From contig SDUX01000004.1 in NCBI GenBank assembly GCA_008729055.1, positions 4,728,559 through 4,792,558 of the forward strand: a stretch of DNA of 64,000 nucleotides. Direction: 5' to 3'. Each line of letters opens with the position of its first letter. The first letter of the stretch is position 1. The translations under genes were made by a program, and so were the position numbers. The notes beneath the pieces are model-generated. The model saw nothing but the letters and a program-made list of their open reading frames with translations, ran no database searches and had not been told where the DNA came from. This stretch comes from Pyropia haitanensis. Its lineage: Eukaryota; Rhodophyta; Bangiophyceae; Bangiales; Bangiaceae. Below are positions 1 through 11,216 of the stretch, piece after piece.

Positions 1-2198
1 GCCGCCGCCGCCGCCGCCGCCGCCGCCACGCGCGCCGCCACGACCGCCACCCCCCCCCCGCGACCGCGCAGCGGCGACGCCGCGTGGCCGCCCGCCGTCG
101 AGGGCGACGACGGCGACAGCGGCAGCGACAGCGGCAGCAGCGGGGTGAGGCCGGCAGGCAGGGCGCGGCGCACGGGCGCGACGGCGGCCGCGCGCGCGGG
201 CGCCGCCGCCGCCGCCGCGGCACGCGCGGGCGTGCCGCCCGCCGCACGGGGGGGGAGGGTGGCCGCCGCGGGGGGGGGGGGGGGGGGAGGGGAGCGGGGG
301 GGGTGGCCGCCCCCGCGCCGGCGTGTGCCGCCACCGCCGCCGGTGGGGGAGGGGGGGGGGAGGGGCGGGGGGCGCCGGGTAGGGCGCCGCGGCGGCCGCG
401 GCGGCCGCGCCCGCCGGCCACGCCGCGGGGCCGCCGGCGTGCACCTGCCGGGCGGGGCCCGCCGGGACGGGCCGGGGGAGAGACCCGGCCGGCGGCGCCG
501 CGGCTGCCGCCGCCGGTGGAGCCGCCGCGAGCCGCCCGGGCGACGCCCGCACCGCGGCCGCCGCCACCGCCGGTGGTGCCGCGGCGGCGCGCCCGGGCGA
601 CGCCACGACCGTGGCGCGCCCCGCGGCGGCGGCCGGCACGGCCACGGCGCCGCGCGTAGCCGCCGCCGCCGCGGCTGCTGCCGCCGCCGCCGCCGCCGCC
701 GCTGCCGCTGCCGCTGCCGCGGGTGGGGCACCCCCCCCCCCCCCCCCGGCGGGCCCCCCCGCCCCCCCCCCCCCCCCCCAGCCGCCGCCTGCCGCTCCCG
801 CGCCCGCCGCGCGCGCAGGTCTGCAAACAGGATGGTCAGCGGGGAGCGGCCGTCGCCCAGACGCGCCGCGTCGGCCTCGGCGGCGGCCACGTCCGCGTCC
901 GCGGCGGCCTCGGCGAGGAGCTTGACGACCGGCGCGTGCCCGCCGCGGACGGCGAGCGCCAGCGGCGTCGCGCCGTCGGCCTGCGCCGTGCTGACCGTCG
1001 CGCGCAGGCGGTGGAGCATCGCGACGAGCGGCAGCCGCCCCGACGCGGCGGCCAGGTGCAGCGGCGTTGCGCCCGTCGTGGCCGCCGCCGCGTCGACGGG
1101 CGCGCCCGCGCAGCGGACGAGCGCGAGGACGAGCGCGGGGGGGGCGCCCCGCGCGACGACGGTGTGGAGGGGCGTCCAGCCATAGGGCGGCTCCCGCCGG
1201 TCGGCGGGCGCGCCGCCGCGCGCGAGCGCCGCGACGACCGCGGGCGTGACGCCCGCCGGCGCCGCGACCGCCACGCCAAGGGCGGTGACGCCCCGGTGGG
1301 GCGTGTCAAATGGGATGCCCAGCCGCGATACCAGCCGCACCGCGCCGACGCGGTCCTCGTCGGTCGCGGGCGGCAGCGGCGGCTGGCCGCCGCCGCCACC
1401 CCCCCCTGCCGCCGCGGCGAGCAGCGCGCCGCCGCCGTCGCCGCCGACGCGTGGCGACGCGCCGGCGGTGAGGAGCGCCCGCATCAGGGGCGGCCAGCCC
1501 GCACGGGCGGCGGCGAGGAGGGGCGTCTCGCCGTCGACGACGGGCAGCGGCGGCGCGAGGCGGGCCAGCTCCGCCGCCGCCGTCCGGCCCGCCGTGTGGA
1601 GGAGCAGCTGCAGGACCGCCACGCCCTGCTCCACGGGCGCGACGGCGGCGGCGGCGGCGGCGGCACCACCACCACCACCACCACCCCCGTCGGCGGCACC
1701 ACCACCACCACCACTCCCACCGGCACCACCACCACCACCACCACCGCCGCCGCCGCCGCCGCCGCCCCTCGCCGCCGCCGCCGCCGCCGCCGCCGCGACG
1801 CGCGCGCGCACCGCCGCGCCCGCCGCGGCGGCGTGCAGCGGCGAGCGCCCCCCCCCATCGACGCACCCCACCGGCGCGCCGCGCACGAGCAGCGAGCGGA
1901 CGACGGCCACGTGCCACCCCCCCGCGGCGGCGTGGAGGGGCGTCTCGCCCGCGTCGTTGCGCGCGCGCACCCGCGCGGCGCGGTCGAGGAGCGTGGCGAC
2001 GGCGGGGGCGGAGCCCGCCGCGGCGGCCACGTGCAGCGCGGTGTCGCCGGCGGGGGTGAGGCGGCGGTGGAGGGCGCCGGGGGGGGCCGCCGCGAGCGCG
2101 GCGGCAACGCCCGCGGCGATATCCGCGGGGGGGGGGTCGACGCGGGTGGCCGCGTCGAGGAGGTCCCGCGCCCAGGGGGCGATGGGGGGGGCCCCCAT
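1..2198 (-). CDS. Ankyrin-repeat protein, 3' end outside window
   Basis: A minus-strand frame starting at ATG 2198 has no stop down to base 1, giving at least 732 codons; it leaves the window open. At least eight ankyrin-like units can be read, for example DTALHVAAAAGSAPAVATLL, ETPLHAAAGGWHVAVVRSLL, ETPLLAAARAGWPPLMRALL, GWTPLHTVVARG, ATPLHLAAASGRLPLVAML and ATPLALAVRGGHAPVVKLL. A poly-Gly/Ala insert encoded by the CCA/GCC repeat near 1660-1760 separates the first three units from the rest. The overlapping minus frames here are shifted shadows with Arg/Pro-rich nonsense. Ankyrin repeats bind other proteins; partner and location are unknown. Below about 830 the sequence is Gly/Ala/Pro low complexity with long G and C runs, so the reading frame there is not reliable and an intron or frame error is possible. 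The start at 2198 is the first in-frame ATG after a C-rich leader. Confidence 0.7.
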   Translation of the reverse strand, partial: MGAPPIAPWARDLLDAATRVDPPPADIAAGVAAALAAAPPGALHRRLTPAGDTALHVAAAAGSAPAVATLLDRAARVRARNDAGETPLHAAAGGWHVAVVRSLLVRGAPVGCVDGGGRSPLHAAAAGAAVRARVAAAAAAAAARGGGGGGGGGGGGGGAGGSGGGGGAADGGGGGGGGAAAAAAAVAPVEQGVAVLQLLLHTAGRTAAAELARLAPPLPVVDGETPLLAAARAGWPPLMRALLTAGASPRVGGDGGGALLAAAAGGGGGGGQPPLPPATDEDRVGAVRLVSRLGIPFDTPHRGVTALGVAVAAPAGVTPAVVAALARGGAPADRREPPYGWTPLHTVVARGAPPALVLALVRCAGAPVDAAAATTGATPLHLAAASGRLPLVAMLHRLRATVSTAQADGATPLALAVRGGHAPVVKLLAEAAADADVAAAEADAARLGDGRSPLTILFADLRARRARERQAAAGGGGGGRGGPPGGGGGVPHPRQRQRQRRRRRRRQQPRRRRLRAAPWPCRPPPRGAPRSWRRPGAPPRHHRRWRRPRCGRRPGGSRRLHRRRQPRRRRPGLSPGPSRRAPPGRCTPAAPRRGRRARPPRPPRRPTRRPPPLPPPSPTGGGGGTRRRGGGHPPRSPPPPPPPAAATLPPRAAGGTPARAAAAAAAPARAAAVAPVRRALPAGLTPLLPLSLPLSPSSPSTAGGHAASPLRGRGGGVAVVAARVAAAAAAAA
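1659..1765. repeat. CCA/GCC trinucleotide repeat inside ankyrin gene
   Basis: Three blocks of (CCA)n are separated by short GGC-containing spacers and followed by (GCC)n. On the minus strand in the ankyrin frame they encode Gly runs and an Ala run, so the repeat sits in coding sequence. Confidence 0.8.
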
Positions 2199-4886
2199 TG
2201 GGTAGAGGAGGGCGGAGGAAGGAGAGGGAGACCAGAGGCAGACGCGTCGGTGGGGAGAGGGGAGGAGGGGAGCGGGATGGGGAGGGGGGGGGGGGAGCGG
2301 GGGGGAGCCGCGAGGGGGGGGGGAAGGAGGGGGGGGAAGGAGGGGGGGGGGGAAGAAGGGGGGGGCAGGAGGGGGGGGGGGAAGAAGGGGGGGGCAGGAG
2401 GGGGGGGGGAAGAAGGGGGGGGCAGGAGGGGGGAGAACGACGTCCCCGCGGGGGCAGCGTCCCCCGGCGGAGAGGGCGTCGCGGGCGCCCCGCCGCCGGC
2501 GCAGGCGCAGCCGACCGACCCACCCGCAACACCCGCCGCCGCCGCCGCCGCCGCCGCCACCGCCGCGGCCGCGTGACGGGCGGGACGGGACGGGGCGGGC
2601 GGGGCGGGCGGGGCGGGCGGTCGGGGGCGGCCCGCCGCGGCGGCGCGACGGCCGCGCCGGCCGCGGCGGCAGACGCGCGCGCCGACGCGGCCGCCCGCCG
2701 GGCCGCGGCCGCGGTCGCGGCGGCCGCGGCGGTGCGGGCGGCCGCCGCCGCCGCGGCGGGCGGCCGCCGCGTTGCGCGGCAGGCCGGCGGGGGGGGGCCA
2801 ACCAGCGCCCGCCGTTGCGGGCGACCGCCGCCCGCCCGGCCTCACAGCGCCCCAACAGTTTATCCGACGGGGCAGCCAAATACAAGTCATGAAAAAATAT
2901 AGTCCGTAGTCGAAAGCACACTTTTTCTGTGTAGACGTTTTGTGATCTAGAAATTAAAGTTGAGCATATGTCGTGTGTGGGTAGTCGTGACTATGCATGA
3001 ACCATACTCTTTGGTATGGACCATCCGGGTACATGCACGCAAGTACACTTCGGATGCTGTGTCTCAAACGTCTTTCATGGTTTTTTCGTGCAAGATGTGT
3101 TTTATTGCTATCTGCAGCATCGCCCTGCCCGCCCCGACCGCCAAGCACATCTGGTGCAACAAAAGAAAATGGAAGCAGACGAACACGGCAAGGTGACAAC
3201 AGCAGCGAGACCAAGATGGAGCGAGCATACATCCAAGCGACGCGAGAGGGATGGACAAGGTCAGTCAGTGTCATCACAGCATCTCAGCACAGAGGATGCT
3301 CGCAGCATGAGCAAGCAAGCACACCCCGCATCGCCGACGGTACGGCGACCGTTACGACGAGCGCCCACCCTCTTCCCCCCCGATGGCCGCCCGCCCCTTC
3401 CGCATCGTCCCCCCCTCGCTGTCCTCCCCCTTCCGCTAGCGCCCGCGAGGAGACCCCGGCCCACGCACCCCTCGCGGCGCGGGCAGCAACCCAGTCGGGC
3501 ACGCCGCCACTGCCGCAGCGGCCGCCGCTGCCGCAGCCCCCACCGATGTCGCTGCCGCCACCACTGCACGTGACGACCACCACCGCGGCCTCGCGGCCAA
3601 TCCCCCGTTGCGGGTGGACGATGACCCAAAAGCCAGAGGGCGGCCAGAGGGAGGCGGCAACGGCTGCAAGTAGACGACGCCCGAGACAAGGGAATGGGGA
3701 AGGGTCGGCATAAGAGCTGGGTACCCACCGAGGTCGGTGAGAAGGTAGTGTGAAGAGTGAGGTGGGGGGAGTCAAGCAAGGGGGAGGAGGGGAAGGGAGG
3801 GGGGGGGGAGGGAGGGGTGGGGAGGGCGCAAGAGGAGAAGGGGAGCTATGGAAAGGAGGAACAGGGAAAGTGGACACGCAGCAACCATAAGACACGTAAG
3901 TTTCAGAGCAGGCGTCAGCGGCATCGCCGCGTTGGGTGTCCGCAGGCCTTCTCGCACGGGGAGCCCCTCTTCACATACATGCGGAGTGGGCTCGCGTCGG
4001 CGGTGGATGCATTGGCGACAGAAATAGGCTGAGTCGATGGCGACGGCGGCGGCTGAGATACCGGCGGTGGTGAGCCGCGAGAGAATAGTACCCCTCGCTG
4101 CACCCTGCACCTTCCCTCCTGGTCCGTCCCCCATCCCGCCTCCTGGCCCTCCCGCTTCGCCTCCGTCCCACCCCAACTTACCGCCAAGAGCGGCGAACGG
4201 CCCGCGTCATGCTTCGCCGCCTTCGAACCCACCACACGCGTCCAAGCGGGGCGGACAGTGCAACACACAATGCAGAGGGAGGGGTGAAGTAGAAGGGGGG
4301 GAGTGGGGGGACAGAGCCCATGGCGAGCAGGCACGGGGGAGGCAGTGGAGAGGCGCACGAGAGGGGGCGGGAGGGGGGGGGGCAGGATGGCAAGGGCAGC
4401 AGGGGAGAGGACTCGGGGAGGTCTGCTCGCACGGGGACAACCCGAGGTGGGGAGAGACGGGCCAGCGACCACTTGCACCGCTGCATTGTCGATTCTCAGA
4501 AAATGAGGGGTGCCAATTATTGAGTGCATCACCTGTACCACACGCAGTCGCCGGTTGGTGGTCAGCATGTTGAGTCGGAGTGGAATCTATCGTGTGAAGA
4601 GGGAAAAGTGTCGCAACATAACCTTATGGACGTTCATTTGGAAAAATCATGTATTCTTATACCCCGCTAGTTTCGAAACGGGGTGCTGTGCTGTGCTTTG
4701 GTCGGTCAGTGTCCACGGACCACCGCCGCGGCGTGCCGGCCACCGCACCAAGTCTGTGCCGGTGGCGTATTTTGGTGGACTGGTCCGGGTGTGGGCGCCG
4801 ACGGGCCACGTGGCCGTCGCCGCCCGCCCCGCGCGGTGGCCGCCCCTACGGTCCCGCGCCTGCGCCCGCGCGCCGCGGCGGCGCCC
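2199..4886. other. Intergenic, no supported gene
   Basis: 2440-2870 is GCC/GGC low complexity. 2870-3250 is markedly more AT-rich, with a small CCATAC/GTATGG hairpin near 3002-3020. 3250-4880 is mixed Pro/Arg-coding GC-rich sequence. The open frames in it overlap on both strands and show no domain, targeting peptide or conserved motif. Confidence 0.6.
2326..2436. repeat. G-rich minisatellite upstream of ankyrin gene
   Basis: About three copies of a roughly 30-bp unit consist of long G runs interrupted by AAGAAG and CAGGAG. On the ankyrin coding strand this is a C-rich tract just 5' of the proposed start, like the C-rich leaders of other genes here. The G strand could form quadruplexes. Confidence 0.75.
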
Positions 4887-5484
4887 GCGCTGTGGTGCTT
4901 AAAGGGAGGTTCAGGAATCGGCCCGAAATCGTGTTTGCGGGTTGCGCACTCGTTTGTGGACCCCCTCTCACGGTACGATGCGCCTCGATTTTCTCTATTT
5001 TTTTTGCCTATCTCCTGTGGTCGTGCCGTCGGTCGACATACACCCTGCGTACCACCATTACGTGAAGGACCGTGAGCAGAGCTACAAGAGCATGTCAAAG
5101 AGCAGGGTGTATGTCGCCCGACCATTACCGTCCTGTGCGCCCCACAGCAGCTGTCAAAAACACCCCCCAGAAAATTGTGGAATCCACAAAAAACCTGTGG
5201 ACGGGGCCTCAGAACACGTATTCCCCCTGGAAGCCGCCGGGCCTTCAAGAGTACTGATTGGCTTGTGACCGAGGGACCCACGCGTGCTGAGTGGTGATTG
5301 GCTGATGCACTCGAGTGCCGCGCTGTGTTCCGCAAAATTTTGCACATGGCCCACAGCGGATCCGCAAAATCCGAGAGAAAACGCGTTCCACAGCCGTCCT
5401 GGCCACCGTCTGTGGACTCGTCTGCGGGCCCCGCAACAGGTCAAAACAGGCTTTTCCTGAACCTCCCTTTAAGCACCACAGCGC
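4887..5484. mobile_element. Non-autonomous TIR element (MITE-like)
   Basis: A perfect 28-bp inverted repeat bounds this 598-bp segment: the left arm 4887-4914 begins GCGCTGTGGTGCTTAAAGGG and the right arm 5457-5484 is its exact reverse complement. The interior is less GC-rich than the flanks. It contains a second inverted repeat (5034-5048 against 5102-5116, core CGACATACACCCTGC) and no credible transposase. The outermost GCGC is palindromic, so it could be part of the arm or a 4-bp target duplication. It lies about 390 bp upstream of the SANT gene start. Class assignment would need other copies in the genome. Confidence 0.7.
5034..5116. repeat. Internal inverted repeat of the TIR element
   Basis: The 15-bp arms 5034-5048 and 5102-5116 are perfect reverse complements (CGACATACACCCTGC) with a 53-nt loop. 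One mismatch away, the pairing extends five more bases outward. Confidence 0.8.
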
Positions 5485-5875
5485 CGCGTCCGCGCTCGTG
5501 GTCCGCGGCGGCGGCCGCGCCCGCGTCGTCCGCGCGCGTGGCCCGCGGCGGCGGCCGCGGCCGCGCCCGCGGCGGCGGCGGCGGCGGTGGCGGCGCCCAC
5601 ACCGCGGCCGGCACGCCGTCGGGCGGCGGCAGCGGCGGCAGCGTCGCGGCGGCGGCGGCGGCGCGGCGGTCGTGGCGGCCGCCGCGGCCGCCGCCGGCCG
5701 CGTCGCGTGGCGGCGGCGGCGGCCGCGCCGCGCGCGCGCCGCGGTTACGGCGGCGGCTGCGTGTGCGCGCCGCCAGCCTCTGTGGTGGCGGTGCCGCTGC
5801 CGCTCTGCCCCGTGTGCCGCCCTCGTTCCGTCCCGCCTGCGGCTTGTTTTTTTTTTTGCCGACCCGGTCCCGCTG

Positions 5876-8800
5876 ATGGGGCCGCCCCCGTCTCCCCCCT
5901 CTGACGGTGGCGTCGGCCCCCCCGCCGCCCCCCTTCCCACGTGGCCGACGCCGCCGCCGCCGACGCCGCCGCCGCCGCCACCGCTGCCGCCGCCGCCGCC
6001 GTCACTGCCGCTGCGCCCCCCCCCCCCCCCGCCGCCCGTCGCCGGCGGCCTCGACGCCGCCGCCCACGACGACGACGAGGACGACGACGAGGACGACGAG
6101 GAGGACGACGAGGAGGTCCTCGCGTGCGGCCGCATCTCGCCGCCGCCGCCGCCCGTGCCGGGGGGGGAGGCGCCGCCGGCCGCCGCCGGGGGGGGGGGGG
6201 GGGGGGGGCGCCCCTGCTGCCAGACGCCGCCGTCGCGGCCGTCGCCGCCGCGGCGGCCGCCGCCACGGCGGCGGCGCGGGGCGGCGGCGGCGGCGGCGGC
6301 AGTGGCGACGGCGGCGGCGGCGGCGTCGACGCGGGCGTCGATGGCCGGGGCGAGCCGGGGCGGCTGTCGCCCTCGCGCGCCGCGGTGGCGGCCGGCGGCC
6401 GCGACGCGTGCCAGCCGTGTGGGCGGCGCGGCGGCGCGGCGGCGGCGACGGCGGGGGGGGGCGCCCGCCCGGCGGGGCGCCGGCCCGCGTCGCCGTCGTC
6501 CCCACCGCCGGGGGGGGGCGCCCCGACCGCGGCTGCCGGCGGCGGCGGCGGCGGCGCGCCCGTCGGCGGCGACGGCGTGCCGGTTCGCGGCGACGGCGCG
6601 ACCGGCGGCGGCGGCAGCGTCGGGCCGGCCGCCGCTGGCGAGGGCGGCGGCGGCAGCCGCGGTGGCGGCGGCAGCCCCCCCGGCGGGCGGCTGCCGCCGT
6701 CGCCGCCGCGTTCCCCATCGCCGCCGCCGCGGCCGCCGCCGCCGCCGCGGCCGCCGCGCCGCCGCGCCGCCGGCGCGCGCGGCGGCATTGGCCTGACGTC
6801 GTCGGACAGCGGCGACGACGCGCCGCCGCCGTGCTGGTACCGCCGCCCCGCCGTGGCGACGCCGCCGCCGCCGCCGCGGGCGGCGACGCCGCCCCCACCC
6901 CGCGTGCAGTACACGTCGGACGTGCCGCCATCGTCGCCCAGCAGCAGCAGCAGCGCGTGGAGCGGGCGGGAGGTGTGGGTGCCGCCGTCGGTGGCGCGCA
7001 GGGGGGGGGGGGGGGGCGCCGCCGGCTGCCGACGCGCGTCGCCGTGGCGCGCAGGGGGGGGCGGCCGGCGGGGGGGCGGGCGCGGCCCGCCCCGCGGGGG
7101 GGGCGGGCGGGCGCCGCCCTGGGCGGCCCGCCGCCGCGGCTGGCGCCGACGCCCGCGGGGACGCCGGCGGCAGACCCGCCGCCGCCGCCGCCGCTGCCGT
7201 CGCTGCTGCCACCGTCGTTGCCGCCGCCGCCGCCGTCGCCGCCGCGGTCGCTGCCGCGGTCGCCGCCGCGGCGGGCGGCCGCCGCCGCACGCGCACCGCC
7301 CGCCGCCCGCGGGGTGAGCCGCGGGCGGGTGGCCAAGGCCGCCGGCGTGGCGCGCGTCAAGCGCACCCGCGAGGCGCCCGCGCCGTATGGCGAGCCCCCG
7401 CCGGCGGGGCGTGCCGACGGCGGCGGCGGCGGCGGCGGCGCTGCCGCCGCCGCCGCTGCCGCTGCCACCGCCGCCGCCGCTGCCGCCGCCGCCGCCGCCG
7501 ATGCGGCCGTTGCCGCCGCCGCCGATGCGGCCGCCGCCGCCGCCGCCGCCGCCAATGCGGTCGACGGCGGCGAAGCGCCGGGCGGCGCCGCGCCCGCCGG
7601 CGGCGCCGCCCCGCGGCGTGGCCGCGCGGCGGCCGCGCCGCGCGTCGAGCAGCCGTCCCAGCGGGCGCGGGCGGCGGCGGCGGCGGCGGGCACACGCGGC
7701 GAGCCACCCCTCCCCGGTGACGCGCTTCCCCCCCCAGCCGGGACCCCGCGCCGCCGCAAACCGGCCGCCCCCCTCCCCGCGGACATGGCCACCTACCTCC
7801 CCTATGATGACGCTGGCGTGCGGACGGCCGTCCGCCTCGCCCGCGTGGAGGACATGAGCCAGGTGGAGAAGAAGTTGTTTGCCGCAGCGCCGACAGACGC
7901 CTTTTACGAGCGGCACAAGCCCGCCGGCGAGACGTGGCTGGACGGCCCCTGGTCGGCGGCGGAGCACCAGCAGTTTGTCGACCGCGTCCTGGCGGTGGGC
8001 CTCGGGGCGGGCAAGACGTACGCATGGGGCGCGTTTGCCCGCGGCATGCCGTCCCGCACGGGCGTGCAGTGCAAGGAGTACTACCGCGAGCTGGTGTCGG
8101 CGGGCTGGATCATTGACTACAACTACGCGCGGGACGAGCGGGGGAGTGTGCACTGGGCGCCCGAGGGGAACCCGGGCGACGCGGACTTTGCGGGCCTCGA
8201 GCCGCTGTGGCAGCCGCCGACGGCCGCCGCGGACGGGGAGCTGCTGCCGGCCGTGCCGGCGGCGGCGGCGGCGACGGCTGCTGGGGCGACGGCCGGCCCG
8301 CCGGCGGCGGTGGTCGAGCCTGGCGTCGGCGGCGACGGCGGCGGCGACGGCGGCTCTGCCTTGCCGGCAGCGGCGGCGGACGTGGCGGCCGCCGCCGCCG
8401 ACGCCACCCCCGCGGCGGCGGCACCCGACCGGCTGCGCGGCAAGCGGCCGCCGGCGGCGCGCGTCCCCGACGACGACGGTGAGCCCCCGCCCGGGCCGGC
8501 ACGCAAGCGGCGCAAGCCGGCTGCCGTCGCTGCCGGCGGCGCGCCCGCCGCGCGCCGCGGCGGCCGCGCGGCGGTGACGGCTGGCGGCGGCCGCGGCGGC
8601 GGGGCGCCCCGCCGGTCGGGACGGCCCCGGCGGGCGCCCGTGTGGCCTGGCAGTGGCAGCGACGCCGACGACGATGGCGACGTCGACGGCGGCGGCGGCG
8701 GCGGCAGCGGCGGCGGTGGCGGCGGTAGTGGTCGCGGGCGTGGCGGCGGCGGCCGCGACCGCGGCGTGGCGTGGCGCGGCCGCGGCCACGGCCGTGGGCG

Positions 8801-9131
8801 GGGGCGGCGGCGCGGCGGCGCGGCGGCGCGGGGTCCGCCCCCGCCCCCCGCGCCGCCGGCGCTGGCGTCCATGGCCGCCGCTGCCGCCGCCGCGGCGGCG
8901 GTGGCCGCCGCGCTGCCGCCGCTGCCGCCGCGGCCCGAGGCGGCGGCGGCGTTGGCGGTTGCGGCGGCGGCCGAGGCGGCGGCCGAGGTCGCCGCGCCCG
9001 GTGCGGCGGCGCCCGCTGTCGCCGCTACCGCGCCGGGCGCGGCGGCACCCGCTGCCGCCGCCACCGAGCCCGTCGGCGGAGGCGGCGTGGTGGCGGGGGG
9101 GGTGGCCGGCGGCCCGGTGGACGGGCCGTGA
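5876..9131 (+). CDS. SANT/Myb-like domain nuclear protein, composite frame
   Basis: The only folded segment, about 7785-8190, reads MATYLPYDDAGVRTAVRLAR, then GPWSAAEHQQFVDRVLAVGL, AWGAFARGMPSRTG and VQCKEYYRELVSAGW. That is a single SANT/Myb-like helix-turn-helix (Trp, Trp, Tyr core). Around it lie an acidic D/E block (about 6067-6120), Pro/Ala/Gly tracts, a basic KRPP...ARKRRKPA stretch that looks like a bipartite nuclear signal, an AT-hook-like SGRPRRAP, and RGRGG repeats at the C terminus. The coding-like frame moves from frame 2 (5876-6190) to frame 1 (6210-7000) to frame 0 (7020-9131), and each change falls in a long G run (about 6187-6208 and 7002-7015). I take this as one gene with homopolymer errors. 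A shorter protein starting at ATG 7785 is the conservative alternative. Likely role: chromatin or transcription factor; target unknown. Confidence 0.55.
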
Positions 9132-9650
9132 CGGGTGGCCGCGGGGGCGGCGGCCGCGTGGCCGAGCACCCCCGGCCACGGTCTGTGTCGGGCACGAGGT
9201 TGTGACCTCGCGGCAGTCTTTTTCTTGATGGGTTTGCCTCTACGCTGCGCGTGACTCCATGGTCCTTGTTGGGACGGCGCTGTTGGAACTTTGACGGTGA
9301 CCGCGCACGACGCAGGAGCGGGGCATCCGCCAGAGCAGCTGCGCGGCTGTCGGAGCAGCTTCGAGACGCCCTGGCTTCCCTCTGCAGCCTCAATGAGCTC
9401 TCGTTCCAAGCAAGTTGTTTTTTTGCCACCGCCAATGGTAGAGCGACCATCCTTGTAGCCGATGAGGCATGTTCTGTGTCACGCCGCCGACCCCGCGCCG
9501 CGCCGGCTTCCGCGGCCGGCCCCCCCCCGCCCCCCCTCCGCCCCTGTACGCGGCCGCTTGGCGCCCTTTGGTGGTGACGTCGACCATGCCCTATCCATTC
9601 TTGACGCGGGCCCTGTGGTACGCAACTGGCGAGACTAGATGGTCAAGGCG

Positions 9651-9783
9651 GGCGGCGGTGGCGGCGGTGGCGGCGGTGGCGGCGGTGGCGGTGGCGGCGG
9701 TAGCGGTAGTGGCAGTGGCGGCGGTGGCGGTGGCGGCGGTAGCGGTAGTGGCAGTGGCAGTGGTGGCGGCGGCGGCGGGTTTG
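9651..9783. repeat. GGT/GGC/AGT microsatellite
   Basis: About 130 bp of imperfect GGC-GGT triplets with AGTGGC/AGCGGT interruptions. It could encode a Gly/Ser peptide, but no surrounding sequence supports a gene. Confidence 0.85.
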
Positions 9784-10138
9784 GCGCCGTGGCGGTGAGG
9801 CCACCCGTCACAAACCCCATGTGACCCGTGCCGGTGCGGCCTGCTGGACACGTGGGATCTGGCGGCCGCGTGCACTTTCTCCATCGTCCGTAGGCGTTTT
9901 TGGTCGAGTCGATTCAATCGCATCCGAGACCCGCGTGCGGTGCTTGGCGAGACAGATCAGATCAGATCTCACACAGACACTCGCGATACCTGTCGTGCAC
10001 GGGCGCCGCTGGTGGGACAAGCCGAGCGCCCGCCCGTGGGAGACGGCACCAACCGAGGCCCGCCGGCCGCCGCGGCCGCCGCGAGCGCGTCCGTCGTGCG
10101 GCCGTCGCGCCGCACGCGACCGACTTCGTGCGCACGGC

Positions 10139-10213
10139 CGCCGCGGCAGCGGCGTCGGCGGCGGCGGCGGCAGCGGCGGCGGCGGCGGCAGCGGCGGCAG
10201 CGGCGGCAGCGTC
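10139..10213. repeat. GGC/AGC triplet repeat
   Basis: Imperfect (GGC)n with AGC interruptions lies in intergenic sequence upstream of the FEA1-like gene. Confidence 0.8.
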
Positions 10214-11207
10214 GTGCGCGTCGCAACCCGGCTTTCCGAGCGGCGGCCGGCGGGCTCCCCCCCCCCCACCTCGGCGCCGCATCCATCCTCCCCAGGGCGC
10301 GCGTCAACGGGTGTCAGCCCCGGCGGGGTCACGTCACGCGCGCGCGCGCGCCGCGGCGGTGGTGGGCGCGACCAGACGGGGGAGTGGGCGAGGGGACCGG
10401 CACCTCCACCCCGGGACCGCCGTGGCGGCGGGTCGGCTCCCTTCCCCCGCCACCCGCCCGCGGCCGTCTCTGCGCTCTCCCGCGGGGTGTGCCCCGTCTG
10501 TGTGGCTGACCGTGCGTGCGGTGCCGCCCGGGCAGCTCTGCCTCGCCCGGGGGGGGGTGTGCCGCACGGGCGGCCAGTGCCGCACGCGGCGGCGGGTGCG
10601 GCCACAACGTGGTGGTGCCGCGCCCACGCTGTATTGCGGTCGCGATGACGCGGTTTGGGGGCCCCGCGCCGGCCGCGCTGCCGCCCCTCTGCTGTTACAC
10701 CCATTTCCGGTGACGGCAAGTGGGGGGCAAGCCCCGCCTCGCTTTTCCCCGCGACGACCGCCACGGGTGCCGCCCGTGGGTGTCGTTTTCGAGGGGTAGA
10801 CGACGCCGCCGCCTCGTTGTGTCTGCGGGTGGTGGCGGCGTCCGCCTCTGCCTGTCCCCACCCGCGGCTCTGCGCGCGCCGCGAGGACCACCCCGCGGCG
10901 GGCGACGCGGCCGGCGCGGCCCGCCGTCGTGCGGCGCCCGGCGGTGGCCGTGCGGCCTTCCCGCGGTCGGCGGGGCGGGGCTCGACGGGAGGCGGTGGCG
11001 GCCGCCGATGGGCGACCGCCGGGTGTACTGGGTTGGCGCGGAGGGAGGGGGGGAAAGGATGAGACGCGGCTGGCACAGAAACACGCTCCCTCCTGCCGCC
11101 ACCATTGCCGAGGCATGCTGACGGCTGTGGCTGCCCGCGGGGCTGCTCGGCTGAGACGGGGGTTCAGCAGGGGCGGGGACCGCGCCTCGCCATGTCGACG
11201 GGCGCGG

Positions 11208-11216
11208 TATAAGAAA
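11208..11216 (+). promoter_or_regulatory. TATA-like box of FEA1-like gene
   Basis: TATAAGAAA stands out in an otherwise GC-rich region, 176 bp upstream of the FEA1-like ATG at 11384. Spacing fits a core promoter followed by a leader of roughly 140 bases. Not tested against transcripts. Confidence 0.45.

Noticed and set aside
1484..2890. Long minus frame (468 codons) from an ATG at 2890 overlapping the ankyrin gene
   Set aside because: Arg/Pro/Ser-rich translation in the shifted frame; the ankyrin units appear only in the neighbouring frame.
5745..9179. 1144-codon minus frame opposite the SANT gene
   Set aside because: Arg/Gly/Pro-rich mirror of the low-complexity sense strand; no domain and no consistent codon pattern.
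9639..9824. Gly/Ser-rich mini-frame in the GGT/GGC repeat
   Set aside because: It is only the translation of a microsatellite; no targeting peptide, flanking coding sequence or leader.
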